Numbered from the stretch's first letter, positions 28,212 through 38,213 are shown. The stretch is 64,000 nucleotides of DNA from Novipirellula caenicola (GCF_039545035.1 NZ_BAABRO010000009.1:244325-308324), one strand, 5' to 3'. Program-made: numbers and translations. Notes: generated by a model from the letters alone, not told the origin.

Positions 28212-30941
28212 CTAGCGAAACGTGGTGCGTTTCCATAGTGTCGGATCAGGAATGGGGGGCAGCGACGTCTCGGCATCGGCAGCGACCACCGCAGCACTAA
28301 CGAACCATGACTGACCGGCTTGCAGCGGCAATTCCGTCAAATCGCGTCGCAAAACGGCCAGCTCAAAATCGAGGCTTTCTGCCGTATCCTGGACCGCCAC
28401 GTACCACGTGGGTTGCCATCCCGGTTGCCCGTCGATGCTGTCGCGGGTTTTGCCCGAAGGGGTGACCTGTAATTGATAGGCCGTCATCAGGTCTTGGTCG
28501 GTGTCGATGGAAATCCACAGCCGGTCGGAATGGCTCAGGTCGTAGTCACGGTTCTTGTTGGTCGGTTTGGTCGTCGGGTCGTGTCGAAACGCGGATCGCC
28601 CGCAGCGAACAAAGAAGTAAACGTAGTCGTCATCGTAGGCGATTTGGATGCGAGAAACGCCCGTGTCGTTCGCCGCGTTGGCCTGATTCGCAGACGCCCA
28701 GTTCGCAGTGGGCTGATTCGCCGAGGACAATCTCCAGCACGCATCGTCGTTGATCCCATCCAATTTGGGACGTCCCTCAGCCGGGATGGCAACCACATGG
28801 CTATCGCTACTTGCAATGGAGTCGTGGTCATCACGATTGCTGCCTACGGCGATCAGCCGGGTCCAAGGGTTGGGCGATTGGCTGGCCAGCAGACGGCGGT
28901 AGTTTCCTGACGCTTGACCCATCAATTCAAGTTGTTCGCTATCGCCGCGTTGACGTGCGGCTTCGCCGGCGATCAAGACCAACGGATGAAATTCCCATGC
29001 CAAATCGACCTCGGCTTGAGTTTGCTGTACCCGCTTATTGCCAACTTGAATCGTGGTCGCCTCGGGCACGCGGAGCGGTGAAACGGCCGATGCTTGCATC
29101 ACCCCACTTTGCGGTGTTTCGATTTGAAACGGCGAGACCGCCGTCGGTTGAGCCGCTGGCGGTGCCGTGTTGGACGCCAGCGTCAAGCTACGCGAAACCG
29201 ATGCATGCAGCGTTTGCCATTCCGAGCTGTTTTTGATCGCCGCCAATCGTAATGCGGACCATTTTCCGAACGAGTGATCGGCAAAGCGTTCGGCCGATTC
29301 GGCCAATACAACCTCTGTATACGGAATCGCGTTAGGGAACTCGTTGGCATCAAGCGCTGCAATCCGGCGATACAGGTTCCAAGTCAAACGAAGCTGATCG
29401 CGGGCAGCGGTTTGATTGAGCAGTGTTTTGATGCCACGTTCGAAAAAATCGACCGTGGTACTGGAGTGGATGATTTGTTCGACTCGTTTCGACTCGCTCA
29501 AACGCGCTTGCACGACTTGCAATTGACGGCGGTTTGCTTTGGTTAACTTGGCCGCCAAACGCTGGTGTTTTGAAAGTGATAATCCGGTCGTGACCGATTC
29601 GCCTCGCGGGGGATTTCCCGATGCATCGTACATCACGCGAAGCGATACCGTTTCCTTTGCCACGGTCGCAGGGGATGCGATTTGCAGAGCGTCGTCCCAG
29701 ATGTCACCGGCCAACACGCCGGCAAAGGGCAGCATCGCGTTGCGGTGTAGCGTGCTGTCGCCCGCCGCATCAAGACCGTAACGCACGACGCGAGAGCCGC
29801 CGTTAGCGATGGCGGTTTGCGAAAACGCCGAAGCGGTTTGTGGATCGAGGGCTTCGTCAATCACGACCACGGCGGGACGGTGAATGGCAAGCCAATTGCG
29901 TGCTTCGGTCTCGATCGCTTCGGCCGGGTCGATCGTGTCCACCGATGTTGCCCCCAACGCCATCGCCGCTTGGCGAGTGCGATCGAGCCTCTGCTGAGCG
30001 AGAGCGGTGCTGTGACCGACCGTTGCAGGCTGCTGCAACACGATGGCCACACGTTGATGCGACTCGAGGGTTTCCGATCCGACCAAGGGCCACGCCAACG
30101 ACGAAGGGTCTTTGGCGATGACCAGGATCGATGCATGACGATGCTCGCCGCGGATCGCTTGCCATTGTCCGCTAGCACGGTCCCCACGGACGATCACACC
30201 GTGATCGCCGACGGCATAGAGTTCGTTTGCGTTCTTTTCCACGACATCGCGAACAACCATTGCGGATTGGGTCGCTTCGACCCACGCCAAGCGAACGGTC
30301 GATTTCGATTCGGCTTGGATGGCGGGAATTCCCTCCAATTCACCGGTGCTGCTCCAACTGCGGCCTGCATCGTGGCTCTCGAATTCGCGTGATTCCGCGA
30401 TCGCCGACCAATCGCCCGTGGCGATGATCGCGTTGTCTTGGGCTCGTCGCGCGAGTCGGCCGAGTCGTGGTAATTCGTTGTCTGCCCCACGTCGCCAGCT
30501 CACGCCGGCATCGTCGGACCACAGCGTGACGCCGCGGCTGAGCGAGGTGATTCGGTCGTATTGGCCGCCGACGGCAACGACGTTCTTGTGGTTGATCCAA
30601 ATCACATCGGCGAGCGAGCACTCCGCAGGGCTCGGTTGTTGTTGCCAAGATTGGCCTCCATCGTCCGATCGCAGGATGACGCCATGGTCGCCCACGGCGA
30701 TCGCGGTTTGCCCATCGTTTGAAAACGCGATCGATCGAAGTGCCGCGTCTTCGCGAAGCGCTTCGGTTTGGGTATAGGCGGCGGTCGGTTCGAGCGGAGC
30801 TTGGGCCCGCAGCGATCCACAAACGACTGTGGTGATGTACACCATTGCCGCAGCGAGACCGATGCGAAGCGTCAGCTGTGCTTGCCGCGGCGTGTGTCGG
30901 GCCGTGGGTTGAAAATTCAGCAGCAATGTCCACCCATTCAT
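28212..30941 (-). CDS. secreted protein with Ycf48-like propeller and C-terminal CBM9-like domain
   Basis: A 909-residue protein starting at ATG 30941, which overlaps the crcB stop as ATGA. A hydrophobic segment (about 25-45, LTLRIGLAAAMVYITTVV) targets it to export. The N-terminal third has BNR/Ycf48-like blades (AIAVGDHGVILRSDDGGQSW, GVTLWSDDAGVSWRRG, LYAVGDHGVIVRG). A central alpha-rich region has no clear match. From about residue 715 there is a CBM9-like beta-sandwich (AEGRPKLDGINDDACW, IAYDDDYVYFFVRC, DRLWISIDTDQDLMTAYQL). Ycf48-like domains assist membrane-complex assembly in phototrophs; CBM9 domains bind sugars. Their combination is odd and the role unknown. A more distal start (31034) would run 93 bp into crcB and is unlikely. 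Confidence 0.7.
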   Translation of the reverse strand: MNGWTLLLNFQPTARHTPRQAQLTLRIGLAAAMVYITTVVCGSLRAQAPLEPTAAYTQTEALREDAALRSIAFSNDGQTAIAVGDHGVILRSDDGGQSWQQQPSPAECSLADVIWINHKNVVAVGGQYDRITSLSRGVTLWSDDAGVSWRRGADNELPRLGRLARRAQDNAIIATGDWSAIAESREFESHDAGRSWSSTGELEGIPAIQAESKSTVRLAWVEATQSAMVVRDVVEKNANELYAVGDHGVIVRGDRASGQWQAIRGEHRHASILVIAKDPSSLAWPLVGSETLESHQRVAIVLQQPATVGHSTALAQQRLDRTRQAAMALGATSVDTIDPAEAIETEARNWLAIHRPAVVVIDEALDPQTASAFSQTAIANGGSRVVRYGLDAAGDSTLHRNAMLPFAGVLAGDIWDDALQIASPATVAKETVSLRVMYDASGNPPRGESVTTGLSLSKHQRLAAKLTKANRRQLQVVQARLSESKRVEQIIHSSTTVDFFERGIKTLLNQTAARDQLRLTWNLYRRIAALDANEFPNAIPYTEVVLAESAERFADHSFGKWSALRLAAIKNSSEWQTLHASVSRSLTLASNTAPPAAQPTAVSPFQIETPQSGVMQASAVSPLRVPEATTIQVGNKRVQQTQAEVDLAWEFHPLVLIAGEAARQRGDSEQLELMGQASGNYRRLLASQSPNPWTRLIAVGSNRDDHDSIASSDSHVVAIPAEGRPKLDGINDDACWRLSSANQPTANWASANQANAANDTGVSRIQIAYDDDYVYFFVRCGRSAFRHDPTTKPTNKNRDYDLSHSDRLWISIDTDQDLMTAYQLQVTPSGKTRDSIDGQPGWQPTWYVAVQDTAESLDFELAVLRRDLTELPLQAGQSWFVSAAVVAADAETSLPPIPDPTLWKRTTFR

Positions 30942-31327
30942 GCCAACCATCCTTTTACGAGGTTTGCCATCAAATAGAGGGCTGCCCATCCGAGAAACAA
31001 ATTTGCGGCAACATAAAAAACCGCAGCTGGCCATCGTTGTTCTCCTGCCAACAGCATCGATTCCGCAGTAAAGGTCGAAAACGTGGTGAACGCCCCCAAA
31101 AATCCAACTCGCAGCCCCAACAGCAATCTTGGGGGGAAATGGTCATTAAGGAGGCTGTATTCCGCTAAGGCCCCCATTGCGGCGCATCCGGCAACATTAG
31201 CGACCGTGGTCCCTAGCATCGAACTGCCGCCGGGGACGGCCGTCATTGCGAGCGTAATCCCGTAACGGGCGATAGATCCTATCGCTCCGCCGACCGCTAC
31301 GACTGCTAGATTGAGCCAACTAGTCAT
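30938..31327 (-). CDS. crcB: fluoride channel CrcB
   Basis: A 129-residue protein starting at ATG 31327 (MTSWLNLAVVAVGG). It has the CrcB/Fluc pattern: GGAIGSIARYGI in TM1, GTTVANVAGC in TM2 and GFLGAFTTFSTFTAES in TM3, with a fourth TM to the end. Dual-topology CrcB dimers export fluoride. A longer start (31366) adds 13 non-homologous residues and is less likely. It is the first gene of a minus-strand operon and overlaps the Ycf48/CBM9-like gene by four bases (ATGA), implying translational coupling. I looked for a fluoride riboswitch upstream and did not find a convincing one. Confidence 0.9.
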   Translation of the reverse strand: MTSWLNLAVVAVGGAIGSIARYGITLAMTAVPGGSSMLGTTVANVAGCAAMGALAEYSLLNDHFPPRLLLGLRVGFLGAFTTFSTFTAESMLLAGEQRWPAAVFYVAANLFLGWAALYLMANLVKGWLA

Positions 31328-31619
31328 CAACACCGACCGATTTAACCATTGCCTAAGTTGGGGCACGAACTTAATTTAGATGCGTAGGTTCGGAGTTTCG
31401 GCCGTCCGCGTAAACGCCAGTTTTTTAAGCCCCCTCTTCGAGATTGTCAGGTCTCGTCTGGTCAGGGGGTGCTGTTTGGGACGCGACACAGCAAAAAGCC
31501 GCAGCAAATCCGCTTGCAGAGTGAACCCGCAAAGCCGGATTGAGCACTTAATCTACGAACCATTGTTCCCCCAACGACTGACTGAACGTTTCCTTTCCTT
31601 TCTTGTGTTGACGTAACTG

Positions 31620-33395
31620 ATGAGTACTGCAAAAGCCGCCCCCACTGAATCCAAAGTCATGACCGGAGCCGATATCCTGGTCAAATCGCTAGTGGATCAT
31701 GGCGTCGAAGTGCTGTTTGCTTATCCCGGCGGTTGCAGCATGCCGCTGCATCAAGCGTTGACCCGTTTCGGCGATTCAATCCGCACAATTCTGCCGCGTC
31801 ACGAGCAAGGGGGCGCGTTCGCGGCTCAAGGCTATGCACGCAGTACGGGCAAAGTCGGTGTGGTGATGGCGACCAGTGGCCCAGGGGCAACCAATCTTGT
31901 CACCGCCATTGCTGACGCAAAGCTTGATAGCATTCCGATGCTCTGTATCACCGGTCAAGTTCCGACCGGGGCGATTGGGTCCGACGCGTTCCAAGAGACG
32001 CCGATGGTCGAAATTTGCCGCGGGATCACCAAGCATCATTACTTGGTCACCGATTTGGCCGATCTGCCACGGATCGTAAAAGAGGCCTTTTATATCGCGA
32101 CCAGCGGTCGGCCGGGGCCCGTTTTGATCGATATGCCCAAAGACATCCAGCTCGGTACCTCCGAGATCGACATGGATCCCGAAATGGATCTGCCTGGATA
32201 CGATCCAACGCCAACGCCGGTTCCAAGCGAAACGATCCGTCAAATCGCCGCTGCAATCAAACTGGCTCGCCGTCCGATGATCTACGCCGGTGGCGGTGTG
32301 GTGATCGGCAGTGCCAGCGAAGAGCTTCGCGAATTCGTGAAAAAGACCGGCATTCCTGTGACCACAACCGTGATGGGGATTGGCACGATCCCGCCTGAAC
32401 AAGAGCACTCGATGTCATGGCTGGGGATGCACGGAGCCGCCTACGCCAACTACGCCGTTCGCGATTGTGATTTGCTGATCGCGCTGGGCGTTCGCTTTGA
32501 TGACCGCGTGACGGGCAAAGTCGAAGCGTTTGCTAAAGACGCCAAGATCATCCACGTCGACATCGACGGATCGGAACTGAACAAAAACAAACAAGCTCAT
32601 ATCCCTGTGCGTGGCGATGTGAAGCAAGTGCTGACCGAATTGAACAAGGTTGTTCAAAAGCCAGAGATCGCAGCGTGGCAGAAACACTGTGATGAATTGA
32701 AGGCGAAGTATCCGTTTAAGTACGACGAGAACTTCGATGGCATTCTGCAGCAACACGCCATCAAGACGCTCAGCGATATCACAGCGGAAATGGATACCTA
32801 CATCACCGTCGGCGTTGGCCAGCACCAGATGTGGGCGGCTCAGTTCTATCAATTCCGTCGCCCTCGGACTTGGCACAGCAGCAGCGGACTCGGCACGATG
32901 GGCTTTGGTCTGCCCGCGGCGATGGGCGTCCAAGCGGCTCACCCGAATTCGTTGGTCGTCGACATCGATGGGGACGGCAGCTTCCAAATGAACATCCAAG
33001 AACTGGCGACTTGTTTCTGTGAAGAATTGCCAGTGAAGGTGTTGCTGTTGAACAACCAGCACCTTGGGATGGTGGTTCAGTGGGAAGACCGTTTCATGGA
33101 TCGCAACCGAGCCCATACCTACCTAGGCCCGATTCACCACGAAGAGGCTGCCGGAAACAGCAGTGCGGATCGATTCAGTTACGCCGAAGAACGCTATCCC
33201 GACTTCGTCAAAATCGCTCAAGGCTACGGCTGTGGTGCTGCAACGATTCGCAAGAAAGCGGACCTCGAAGGAGCACTTCGTGAGATGATCGAGCACAAAG
33301 GACCTTACTTGTTGGACGTTCAAGTGCCGTATCAAGAACACGTGTTGCCGATGATCCCCGGCGGTCAAACCGTCGACGACATGATCCTCGAATAA
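31620..33395 (+). CDS. ilvB: acetolactate synthase large subunit
   Basis: A 591-residue thiamine-diphosphate enzyme of branched-chain amino acid synthesis that condenses pyruvate (or pyruvate and 2-oxobutyrate). Key motifs: [13 protein letters not shown], the catalytic Glu in [48 protein letters not shown], the TPP/Mg site [15 protein letters not shown] followed by [13 protein letters not shown], and the FAD-binding middle domain. Length is normal. No small regulatory subunit (ilvN) follows: a terminator and a convergent gene come next, so ilvN must be unlinked or absent. The 240-bp leader has no obvious attenuator. Confidence 0.95.
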   Translation: MSTAKAAPTESKVMTGADILVKSLVDHGVEVLFAYPGGCSMPLHQALTRFGDSIRTILPRHEQGGAFAAQGYARSTGKVGVVMATSGPGATNLVTAIADAKLDSIPMLCITGQVPTGAIGSDAFQETPMVEICRGITKHHYLVTDLADLPRIVKEAFYIATSGRPGPVLIDMPKDIQLGTSEIDMDPEMDLPGYDPTPTPVPSETIRQIAAAIKLARRPMIYAGGGVVIGSASEELREFVKKTGIPVTTTVMGIGTIPPEQEHSMSWLGMHGAAYANYAVRDCDLLIALGVRFDDRVTGKVEAFAKDAKIIHVDIDGSELNKNKQAHIPVRGDVKQVLTELNKVVQKPEIAAWQKHCDELKAKYPFKYDENFDGILQQHAIKTLSDITAEMDTYITVGVGQHQMWAAQFYQFRRPRTWHSSSGLGTMGFGLPAAMGVQAAHPNSLVVDIDGDGSFQMNIQELATCFCEELPVKVLLLNNQHLGMVVQWEDRFMDRNRAHTYLGPIHHEEAAGNSSADRFSYAEERYPDFVKIAQGYGCGAATIRKKADLEGALREMIEHKGPYLLDVQVPYQEHVLPMIPGGQTVDDMILE

Positions 33396-33423
33396 GCCGC
33401 AATGCAATCACGATAAATCAACC

Positions 33424-33458
33424 AATCGCCGACGCTAAAACGTTGGCGATTTTTTTTT
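33424..33458 (+). terminator. rho-independent terminator after ilvB
   Basis: AATCGCCGACG (33424-33434) pairs with CGTTGGCGATT (33441-33451), an 11-bp stem with one G-T pair and a six-base loop. It is followed by a run of T to 33458. It lies 29 bp after the ilvB stop. Being nearly symmetric, it may also serve the convergent glycosylase gene. Confidence 0.88.
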
Positions 33459-33515
33459 GCCTGACAAACTCGCCGTTTGTCTAATTCGCCCACCTAAAGC
33501 GTCACGCCGCAAAAC

Positions 33516-34196
33516 TCAGGCAAACACTGTGATCCCTTTTCGCTGGATGTACGCGTGCCACAACATGTACGCGGCGATCGTGCGGTTGGGGGACCACTGT
33601 TGGACCCTCGCTTCGAGTTGCGTCACGTCGGCAGAGGGTGGCAGTGTGCGTTTGTTGTCGGATGCGGTTTGCAACGCGAATTCGTGCAGCATGCTGTTGA
33701 CCAACGCCACGTCGCCAAGCGGGAACAGATCGGTGCGGTTCAGTGCCAACATCAAGTACACCGACGCACTCCAGTGGCCGATGCCGATGACGGCCGTCAA
33801 TGCCGCGCGAACTTCGTCGTCGGGCATCATCGGCAACGCATCCAACACCAACGTTTTGCTTTGCACCGCACTGGCCAACTCACGCAAGTAGCGTGCTTTT
33901 TGACGACTGACGCCGCATCCACGCAACACATCATCCTCGGCCTTTTGGATTGCTTTTGGTGTGACGCTGCCTAGTTGCGCGGTCAAACGCGTGAACGTGG
34001 TCTGTGCCGACGCCAAACTGACTTGTTGTTCCAAGATGATGCGGGCGAGCGTCTCAAAGCCGGGGTCGCGTCGCCACATCGGCGGGTAACCATGGCGATC
34101 GATGATCTGACCAAACACCGGTTCGATCGCCGCGAGGTCACGACAGTACCGTTTCAGCGTTCGTGACGTGAAGATACGGGGTTTAGTGCGATTCAT
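33516..34196 (-). CDS. DNA-3-methyladenine glycosylase II-like (AlkA/HhH-GPD)
   Basis: A 226-residue helix-hairpin-helix glycosylase for base-excision repair of alkylated purines. ARIILEQQVSLASAQTTFTRL is the conserved N-terminal helix. The HhH is in GCGVSRQKARYLRELA and in the second segment IGIGHWSASVYLMLAL, with the catalytic Asp in FPLGDVALVNSM. It is shorter than E. coli AlkA, because it lacks the N-terminal TBP-like domain, and resembles the compact MPG II/AlkA forms in other bacteria. It converges with ilvB across the shared terminator. I saw no ada-box or other adaptive-response regulator nearby. Confidence 0.85.
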   Translation of the reverse strand: MNRTKPRIFTSRTLKRYCRDLAAIEPVFGQIIDRHGYPPMWRRDPGFETLARIILEQQVSLASAQTTFTRLTAQLGSVTPKAIQKAEDDVLRGCGVSRQKARYLRELASAVQSKTLVLDALPMMPDDEVRAALTAVIGIGHWSASVYLMLALNRTDLFPLGDVALVNSMLHEFALQTASDNKRTLPPSADVTQLEARVQQWSPNRTIAAYMLWHAYIQRKGITVFA

Positions 34197-34555
34197 TTCC
34201 GGCGAACTCGATCGTCTAGGTTTTTCGGATAGTGGTCATGGCAAGTCAACGAACTGTCCCCTGCCGCACGCCTTGCATGAATCCGCTGACGCAAAACGGG
34301 GGGCAGGGCGAAAATTCTTAGCTGGATTTTCGTCGTTCCAAGGATTCCCTTGTAGCCCAATATGCGGTTCTTTGCATTCGAGCTGCCTCCGGTGGCTCTC
34401 GCAGGCATCGCTGGAGAGTGCCGTTTGGCGCGTCATATGCTCGATAGAAAACCGAGCGAATTGTCTCTCAAACAACGCATGCTCATCCACGTGCTCCTGT
34501 GCGTCGATGGGCGATCCACTTAAATTCTCGATCACAAGAACTACGAGACGCTTCC

Positions 34556-35461
34556 ATGAGCCCCTTTGAACAACAATTGCACGTCATCCGCACACGCCCT
34601 GGTTTCATTGCAGCACTGGACCAAAGCGGCGGCAGCACACCCAAGGCACTCGGGCAATACGGGATCGATGAGTCCGCGTGGAGCAACGATGAAGAAATGT
34701 TTGCGATCGTGCATCAGATGCGAACTCGGATTTTGACGAGTGATAGTCTAACGAAGGATCGCATCATCGGAGCGATCTTGTTTGAAGACACCCTGCGGCG
34801 ACAAGTCGAGGGACGTCCCACAGGCGACTATCTCTGGAATGTCAAACAAATTGTGCCGTTTCTGAAGGTCGACGAAGGGCTTGCCGAACAGAGCGACGGC
34901 GTTCAGCTGATGAAGCCGATGCCGAAGCTCGATGCCAAACTCGAGCTTGCTAAACAGCAACCGGTGTTTGGCACCAAAATGCGATCGGTGATTCATACCG
35001 CCAACGAATCCGGAGTGGATGCGATCGTAGAGCAACAATTCGAGTACGGCAAGAAAATTGCGGCGGCAGGATTCGTGCCCATCATTGAACCGGAAGTCGA
35101 CATTCACAGCGAAGAAAAAGCAGCGGCGGAAGATCTTCTCAGCGCCGCGTTGATCAATCAGCTCGACCGGCTCGATGGCAAGACGTTGGTGATGTTGAAA
35201 CTAACGCTTCCCGAGAAAGACAACCTGTATCTAAACTGCGTCGAGCATCCTGCTGTCGTCAAAGTCGTCGCACTCTCAGGAGGTTACAGTCGTGAGGAAG
35301 CGGATAAACGGTTGAGAAAGCAGGCTCACGTGGTGGCCAGTTTCTCTCGAGCCCTGCTGCAAGATTTGCGAGCCGACCAAACGCAGCACGAATTTGACGA
35401 GGCACTCGCTCGTGCCGTGCAAAGCATCTTTGATGCATCGATGACACCTCATGCGTTGTAA
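34556..35461 (+). CDS. fda: fructose-bisphosphate aldolase class I
   Basis: A 301-residue cytosolic Schiff-base aldolase that cleaves fructose-1,6-bisphosphate in glycolysis or gluconeogenesis. It begins MSPFEQQLHVIRTRPGFIAALDQSGGSTPKAL, with DQSGGS characteristic of class I. It continues with GAILFEDTLRRQ, FLKVDEGL and the Lys-bearing segment VMLKLTLPEKDN (Lys about 215). The length agrees with the bacterial class I form (about 296 residues in Staphylococcus). An upstream ATG at 34499 would add 19 unrelated residues; I chose 34556. It stands alone and converges with the molybdopterin oxidoreductase. Confidence 0.88.
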   Translation: MSPFEQQLHVIRTRPGFIAALDQSGGSTPKALGQYGIDESAWSNDEEMFAIVHQMRTRILTSDSLTKDRIIGAILFEDTLRRQVEGRPTGDYLWNVKQIVPFLKVDEGLAEQSDGVQLMKPMPKLDAKLELAKQQPVFGTKMRSVIHTANESGVDAIVEQQFEYGKKIAAAGFVPIIEPEVDIHSEEKAAAEDLLSAALINQLDRLDGKTLVMLKLTLPEKDNLYLNCVEHPAVVKVVALSGGYSREEADKRLRKQAHVVASFSRALLQDLRADQTQHEFDEALARAVQSIFDASMTPHAL

Positions 35462-35538
35462 CGGACCGCTTTGAGTAATGCGGCACTGAGGGCGCTGAAG
35501 CAGGCGGGAGCCGGGGGGGGCACGCAACGTGCGCGGTC

Positions 35539-35608
35539 GGCCCTCACCCGGATGCGGCCCTTGTGAGGGGCCTGTCCGACCTCTCCCAAAATGAATTTTG
35601 GGAGAGGT
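35539..35608. repeat. single copy of the dispersed GC-rich hairpin repeat
   Basis: The core GGCCCTCACCCGGATG... through GACCTCTCCC matches the cores at 15.7-16.3 kb in the same orientation. It ends in a perfect 12-bp hairpin: CTCTCCCAAAAT (35581-35592) with ATTTTGGGAGAG (35595-35606). It lies 78 bp after the aldolase stop, in the gap between convergent genes. Confidence 0.85.
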
Positions 35609-35668
35609 AACTGATGCTTGTCGCTACAAGTTTTAGTACCAAACGCCTTAAGTCCAGGCTGTTCTTAT

Positions 35669-35738
35669 GAGCCGACGGCATTAGCCGCGGGCATGGTGAA
35701 ATCGGCGTTAAAAGGTCCACGACTAGCGCCGTCGGCTC
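35669..35738. repeat. 17-bp imperfect inverted repeat, REP-like
   Basis: GAGCCGACGGC (35669-35679) and GCCGTCGGCTC (35728-35738) are exact inverses; with flanks TGAGCCGACGGCATTAG and CTAGCGCCGTCGGCTCA pair 15 of 17 bases. The loop is 48 nt and contains a GCCGCGGGC stretch. The two 35.5-35.7 kb repeats occupy most of the 325-bp convergent gap. Confidence 0.75.
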
Positions 35739-35786
35739 AGTTCATCCGCGTTGACAACCCGATGGAACGGAGCGAGGGCATTGGCT

Positions 35787-38144
35787 CTAGCACCGCTCGA
35801 TCGTTACGGCGGTGTGTTTGAACGAGGGGCAATTGCTCGAAGCATCAGTGCTGGTCATCGGGATCAACGGATTGGCTTCGGGGTAATACATCGCCACACA
35901 GCCACGCGGAATCGGGTACTCGACGACTTGAAAATCTTGTAGCGTCCGAGTCTCTCCGGCGTGATGGCTGGTCACCGCGACGGGGTCTCGCGATTGCAAT
36001 CCCTTTGCTCGCATGTCTTCGGCATTCATCATCACCACGCGGCGAGCGTTCAGGATCCCGCGATAGCGATCGTGGTTGCCATAGATCGTCGTGTTGAATT
36101 GATCGTGGCTCCGCACCGTGGTCATTGCGAATTGGCCCGGTTGGATCGTGTCGGGCGGAATCGGATTGACGGTGAAATTGGCTTTTCCGGTGTCGGTATT
36201 GAACTGTCGCTCGCGAGCCGCGTTGGGCAAGTAGAACCCGCCTGGCTGACGGACTTTTTCGTTGTAGTTTTCGCAGCCATCGATCACGGCGGCGATGCCC
36301 TCGCGAATCAAGTCGTAATCGTTTGCCCAGTCGCGCCATGGATTCTTGGCACGGTCCCCCAGCGTGGCGGCGGCCATCTCGCAGACAATCGCCACCTCGT
36401 TTCGCAGGTCAGGCGATGCCGGAGTCAATTTGCCTTGCGACGACTGAACCACGCCCATGGAATTCTCGGTGCTGGTGAATTGTTTGCGTGCCGGTTTTCC
36501 GTCACTTGATTCACGAACGTCTTCTTCGGTTCGACCCAAACAGGGCAGGATCAGCGATTGACGGCCGGCTACCAAATCGGCTCGATTCAGCTTGGTTCCG
36601 ATCCGTACATTCAATCGAGTCTTCGCTAACCCTTCGGCGGCATAACGGGTGTCCGGCAGCGCCATCAAGAAGTTGCCTCCGAGCGAAACGAAGACATCGA
36701 TCTCACCACGATGCAGTGCCAACGCAGTCCGCTGAGAATCAAAACCGTGCTTTCGCGGCGGATCAAAATCAAACACCGATTGCAGGCGATCCAACAGCGC
36801 ATCCTTCGGCTGTTCCCACACGCCCATCGTGCGATCGCCTTGGACGTTGCTATGTCCGCGGACGCAGCATGGTCCCGCACCCGGTTTGCCGATCGCACCT
36901 CGCAACAGCAACAAGTTCAACATCTCCGCAACGTTCTGCGTCCCGTTGGTGTGCTGAGTCACCCCGAGACACCAGCACAGAATGATTTTCTCGGACGAAC
37001 GAACCCAGTCGGCTGCCTGCCGCATCGATTCGCGATCGATCCCACTGCGGGCCATCAAGGTATCCCAATCCGCACTTCGCAGGTCATTTAGTAATTCATC
37101 GAGACCGGCGGCGTGGGTGTTGACGAAACTCCAATCGATCACCGAGCCCGGCGAGGCATCTTCCCACTCGATCATCTGCTTCATGATCCCTTTGAATAGC
37201 GGGATGTCGCCATTGATTTTGACCTGCAAAAACAGGTCGGTTAACTCGGTGGCGACGCCCAGCATCCCCAGGGCTTCCTGTGGATTCATGAACCCCATCA
37301 ACCCGGCTTCGGGAAGCGGATTGATGGCAATGATCTTGGCGCCGTTGCGTTTGGCTTTCTGCAACGCAATCAGTTGTCGCGGATGGTTGGTTCCTGGATT
37401 TTGCCCAACGACCAGCACCAATTCTGCTTGTTCGAAGTCATCAAGTTTGACGGTGCCTTTGCCGCTTCCAATCATCTTTGTTAACGCTCGGCCGCTTGAT
37501 TCGTGGCACATGTTCGAGCAATCGGGAAGATTGTTGGTGCCGAATTGCCGAGCCAACAATTGGTAGGAAAACGCCGCTTCGTTGGTCGCTTTTCCCGAGG
37601 TATAGAAGGCGGCTCGATCCGGCGAGGAGAGCGAATTTAATTCGTCGGCGATCATCGCGTAAGCATCCGCCCACGCGATCGGTTCGTAATGCGTTGCGTT
37701 CTCGCGCAGCACCATCGGTTCGGTTAGCCGGCCTTGTTGTTCGAGCCAATAATCGGTGTGCGTCGAGAGTTCGCTGACGCTGTGCGAGCGAAAGAAATCG
37801 GCGGTCAATTTCCGCGTATCGGCTTCGTGCGCCACCGCCTTGGCGCCGTTTTCACAATAATCAAATGTGGCGCGTTTGCCGTCGTGATCCGGCCAAGCAC
37901 AACCGGGGCAATCGATCCCCTGTTTTTGGTTCAATTGCAACAGCGGCAGTGTTCCTCGCACCATTCCCGCCTCGCCCCAAGCGTATCGAAAACTATTCAA
38001 CACCGCCGATACGCCGGTCGATTTTCGTTTGACCGGTTTTAGCTTCAGTTGGTCGTCCGATTTGGCTGGCAACAGCCACACGTCGCCATGGTTGGTCGGA
38101 ATCGCCGTAGCAACCACGTGGTCGGTTTTCTCTGCGAGTGACAT
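35787..38144 (-). CDS. FdhF/YdeP-type molybdopterin oxidoreductase
   Basis: A 785-residue oxidoreductase with bis-MGD-type domains. The N-terminal IDCPGCAWPDHDGKRATFDYCENG is the YdeP signature. The segment DCSNMCHESSG aligns with the DMSO-reductase-family site, placing Cys where formate dehydrogenases have Sec or Cys. Later motifs include VLVVGQNPGTNHPRQ, GVTQHTNGTQNVAEMLNLLLLRG and the C-terminal MGD-binding domain (TTVRSHDQFNTTIYG). YdeP-type proteins are linked to acid resistance in enterobacteria, but the biochemical reaction is not settled. There is no signal peptide, so it is cytosolic. It follows fdhD by 69 bp on the same strand, consistent with sulfur loading of the Mo cofactor. Confidence 0.88.
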   Translation of the reverse strand: MSLAEKTDHVVATAIPTNHGDVWLLPAKSDDQLKLKPVKRKSTGVSAVLNSFRYAWGEAGMVRGTLPLLQLNQKQGIDCPGCAWPDHDGKRATFDYCENGAKAVAHEADTRKLTADFFRSHSVSELSTHTDYWLEQQGRLTEPMVLRENATHYEPIAWADAYAMIADELNSLSSPDRAAFYTSGKATNEAAFSYQLLARQFGTNNLPDCSNMCHESSGRALTKMIGSGKGTVKLDDFEQAELVLVVGQNPGTNHPRQLIALQKAKRNGAKIIAINPLPEAGLMGFMNPQEALGMLGVATELTDLFLQVKINGDIPLFKGIMKQMIEWEDASPGSVIDWSFVNTHAAGLDELLNDLRSADWDTLMARSGIDRESMRQAADWVRSSEKIILCWCLGVTQHTNGTQNVAEMLNLLLLRGAIGKPGAGPCCVRGHSNVQGDRTMGVWEQPKDALLDRLQSVFDFDPPRKHGFDSQRTALALHRGEIDVFVSLGGNFLMALPDTRYAAEGLAKTRLNVRIGTKLNRADLVAGRQSLILPCLGRTEEDVRESSDGKPARKQFTSTENSMGVVQSSQGKLTPASPDLRNEVAIVCEMAAATLGDRAKNPWRDWANDYDLIREGIAAVIDGCENYNEKVRQPGGFYLPNAARERQFNTDTGKANFTVNPIPPDTIQPGQFAMTTVRSHDQFNTTIYGNHDRYRGILNARRVVMMNAEDMRAKGLQSRDPVAVTSHHAGETRTLQDFQVVEYPIPRGCVAMYYPEANPLIPMTSTDASSNCPSFKHTAVTIERC

Positions 38145-38213
38145 GTCGAAATCTCGGTCAAGCGTTGATGAAAGGGGCGAGGGAAGCAGGCCGGATCGGC
38201 ACTGCGGCAGGAA

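Noticed and set aside
31328..31420. Possible fluoride riboswitch upstream of crcB (GGCAATGG and TTGATGACTAG on the minus strand)
   Set aside because: The two matching words are too close together, the pseudoknot and hairpin elements are missing, and the second word is part of the crcB start.
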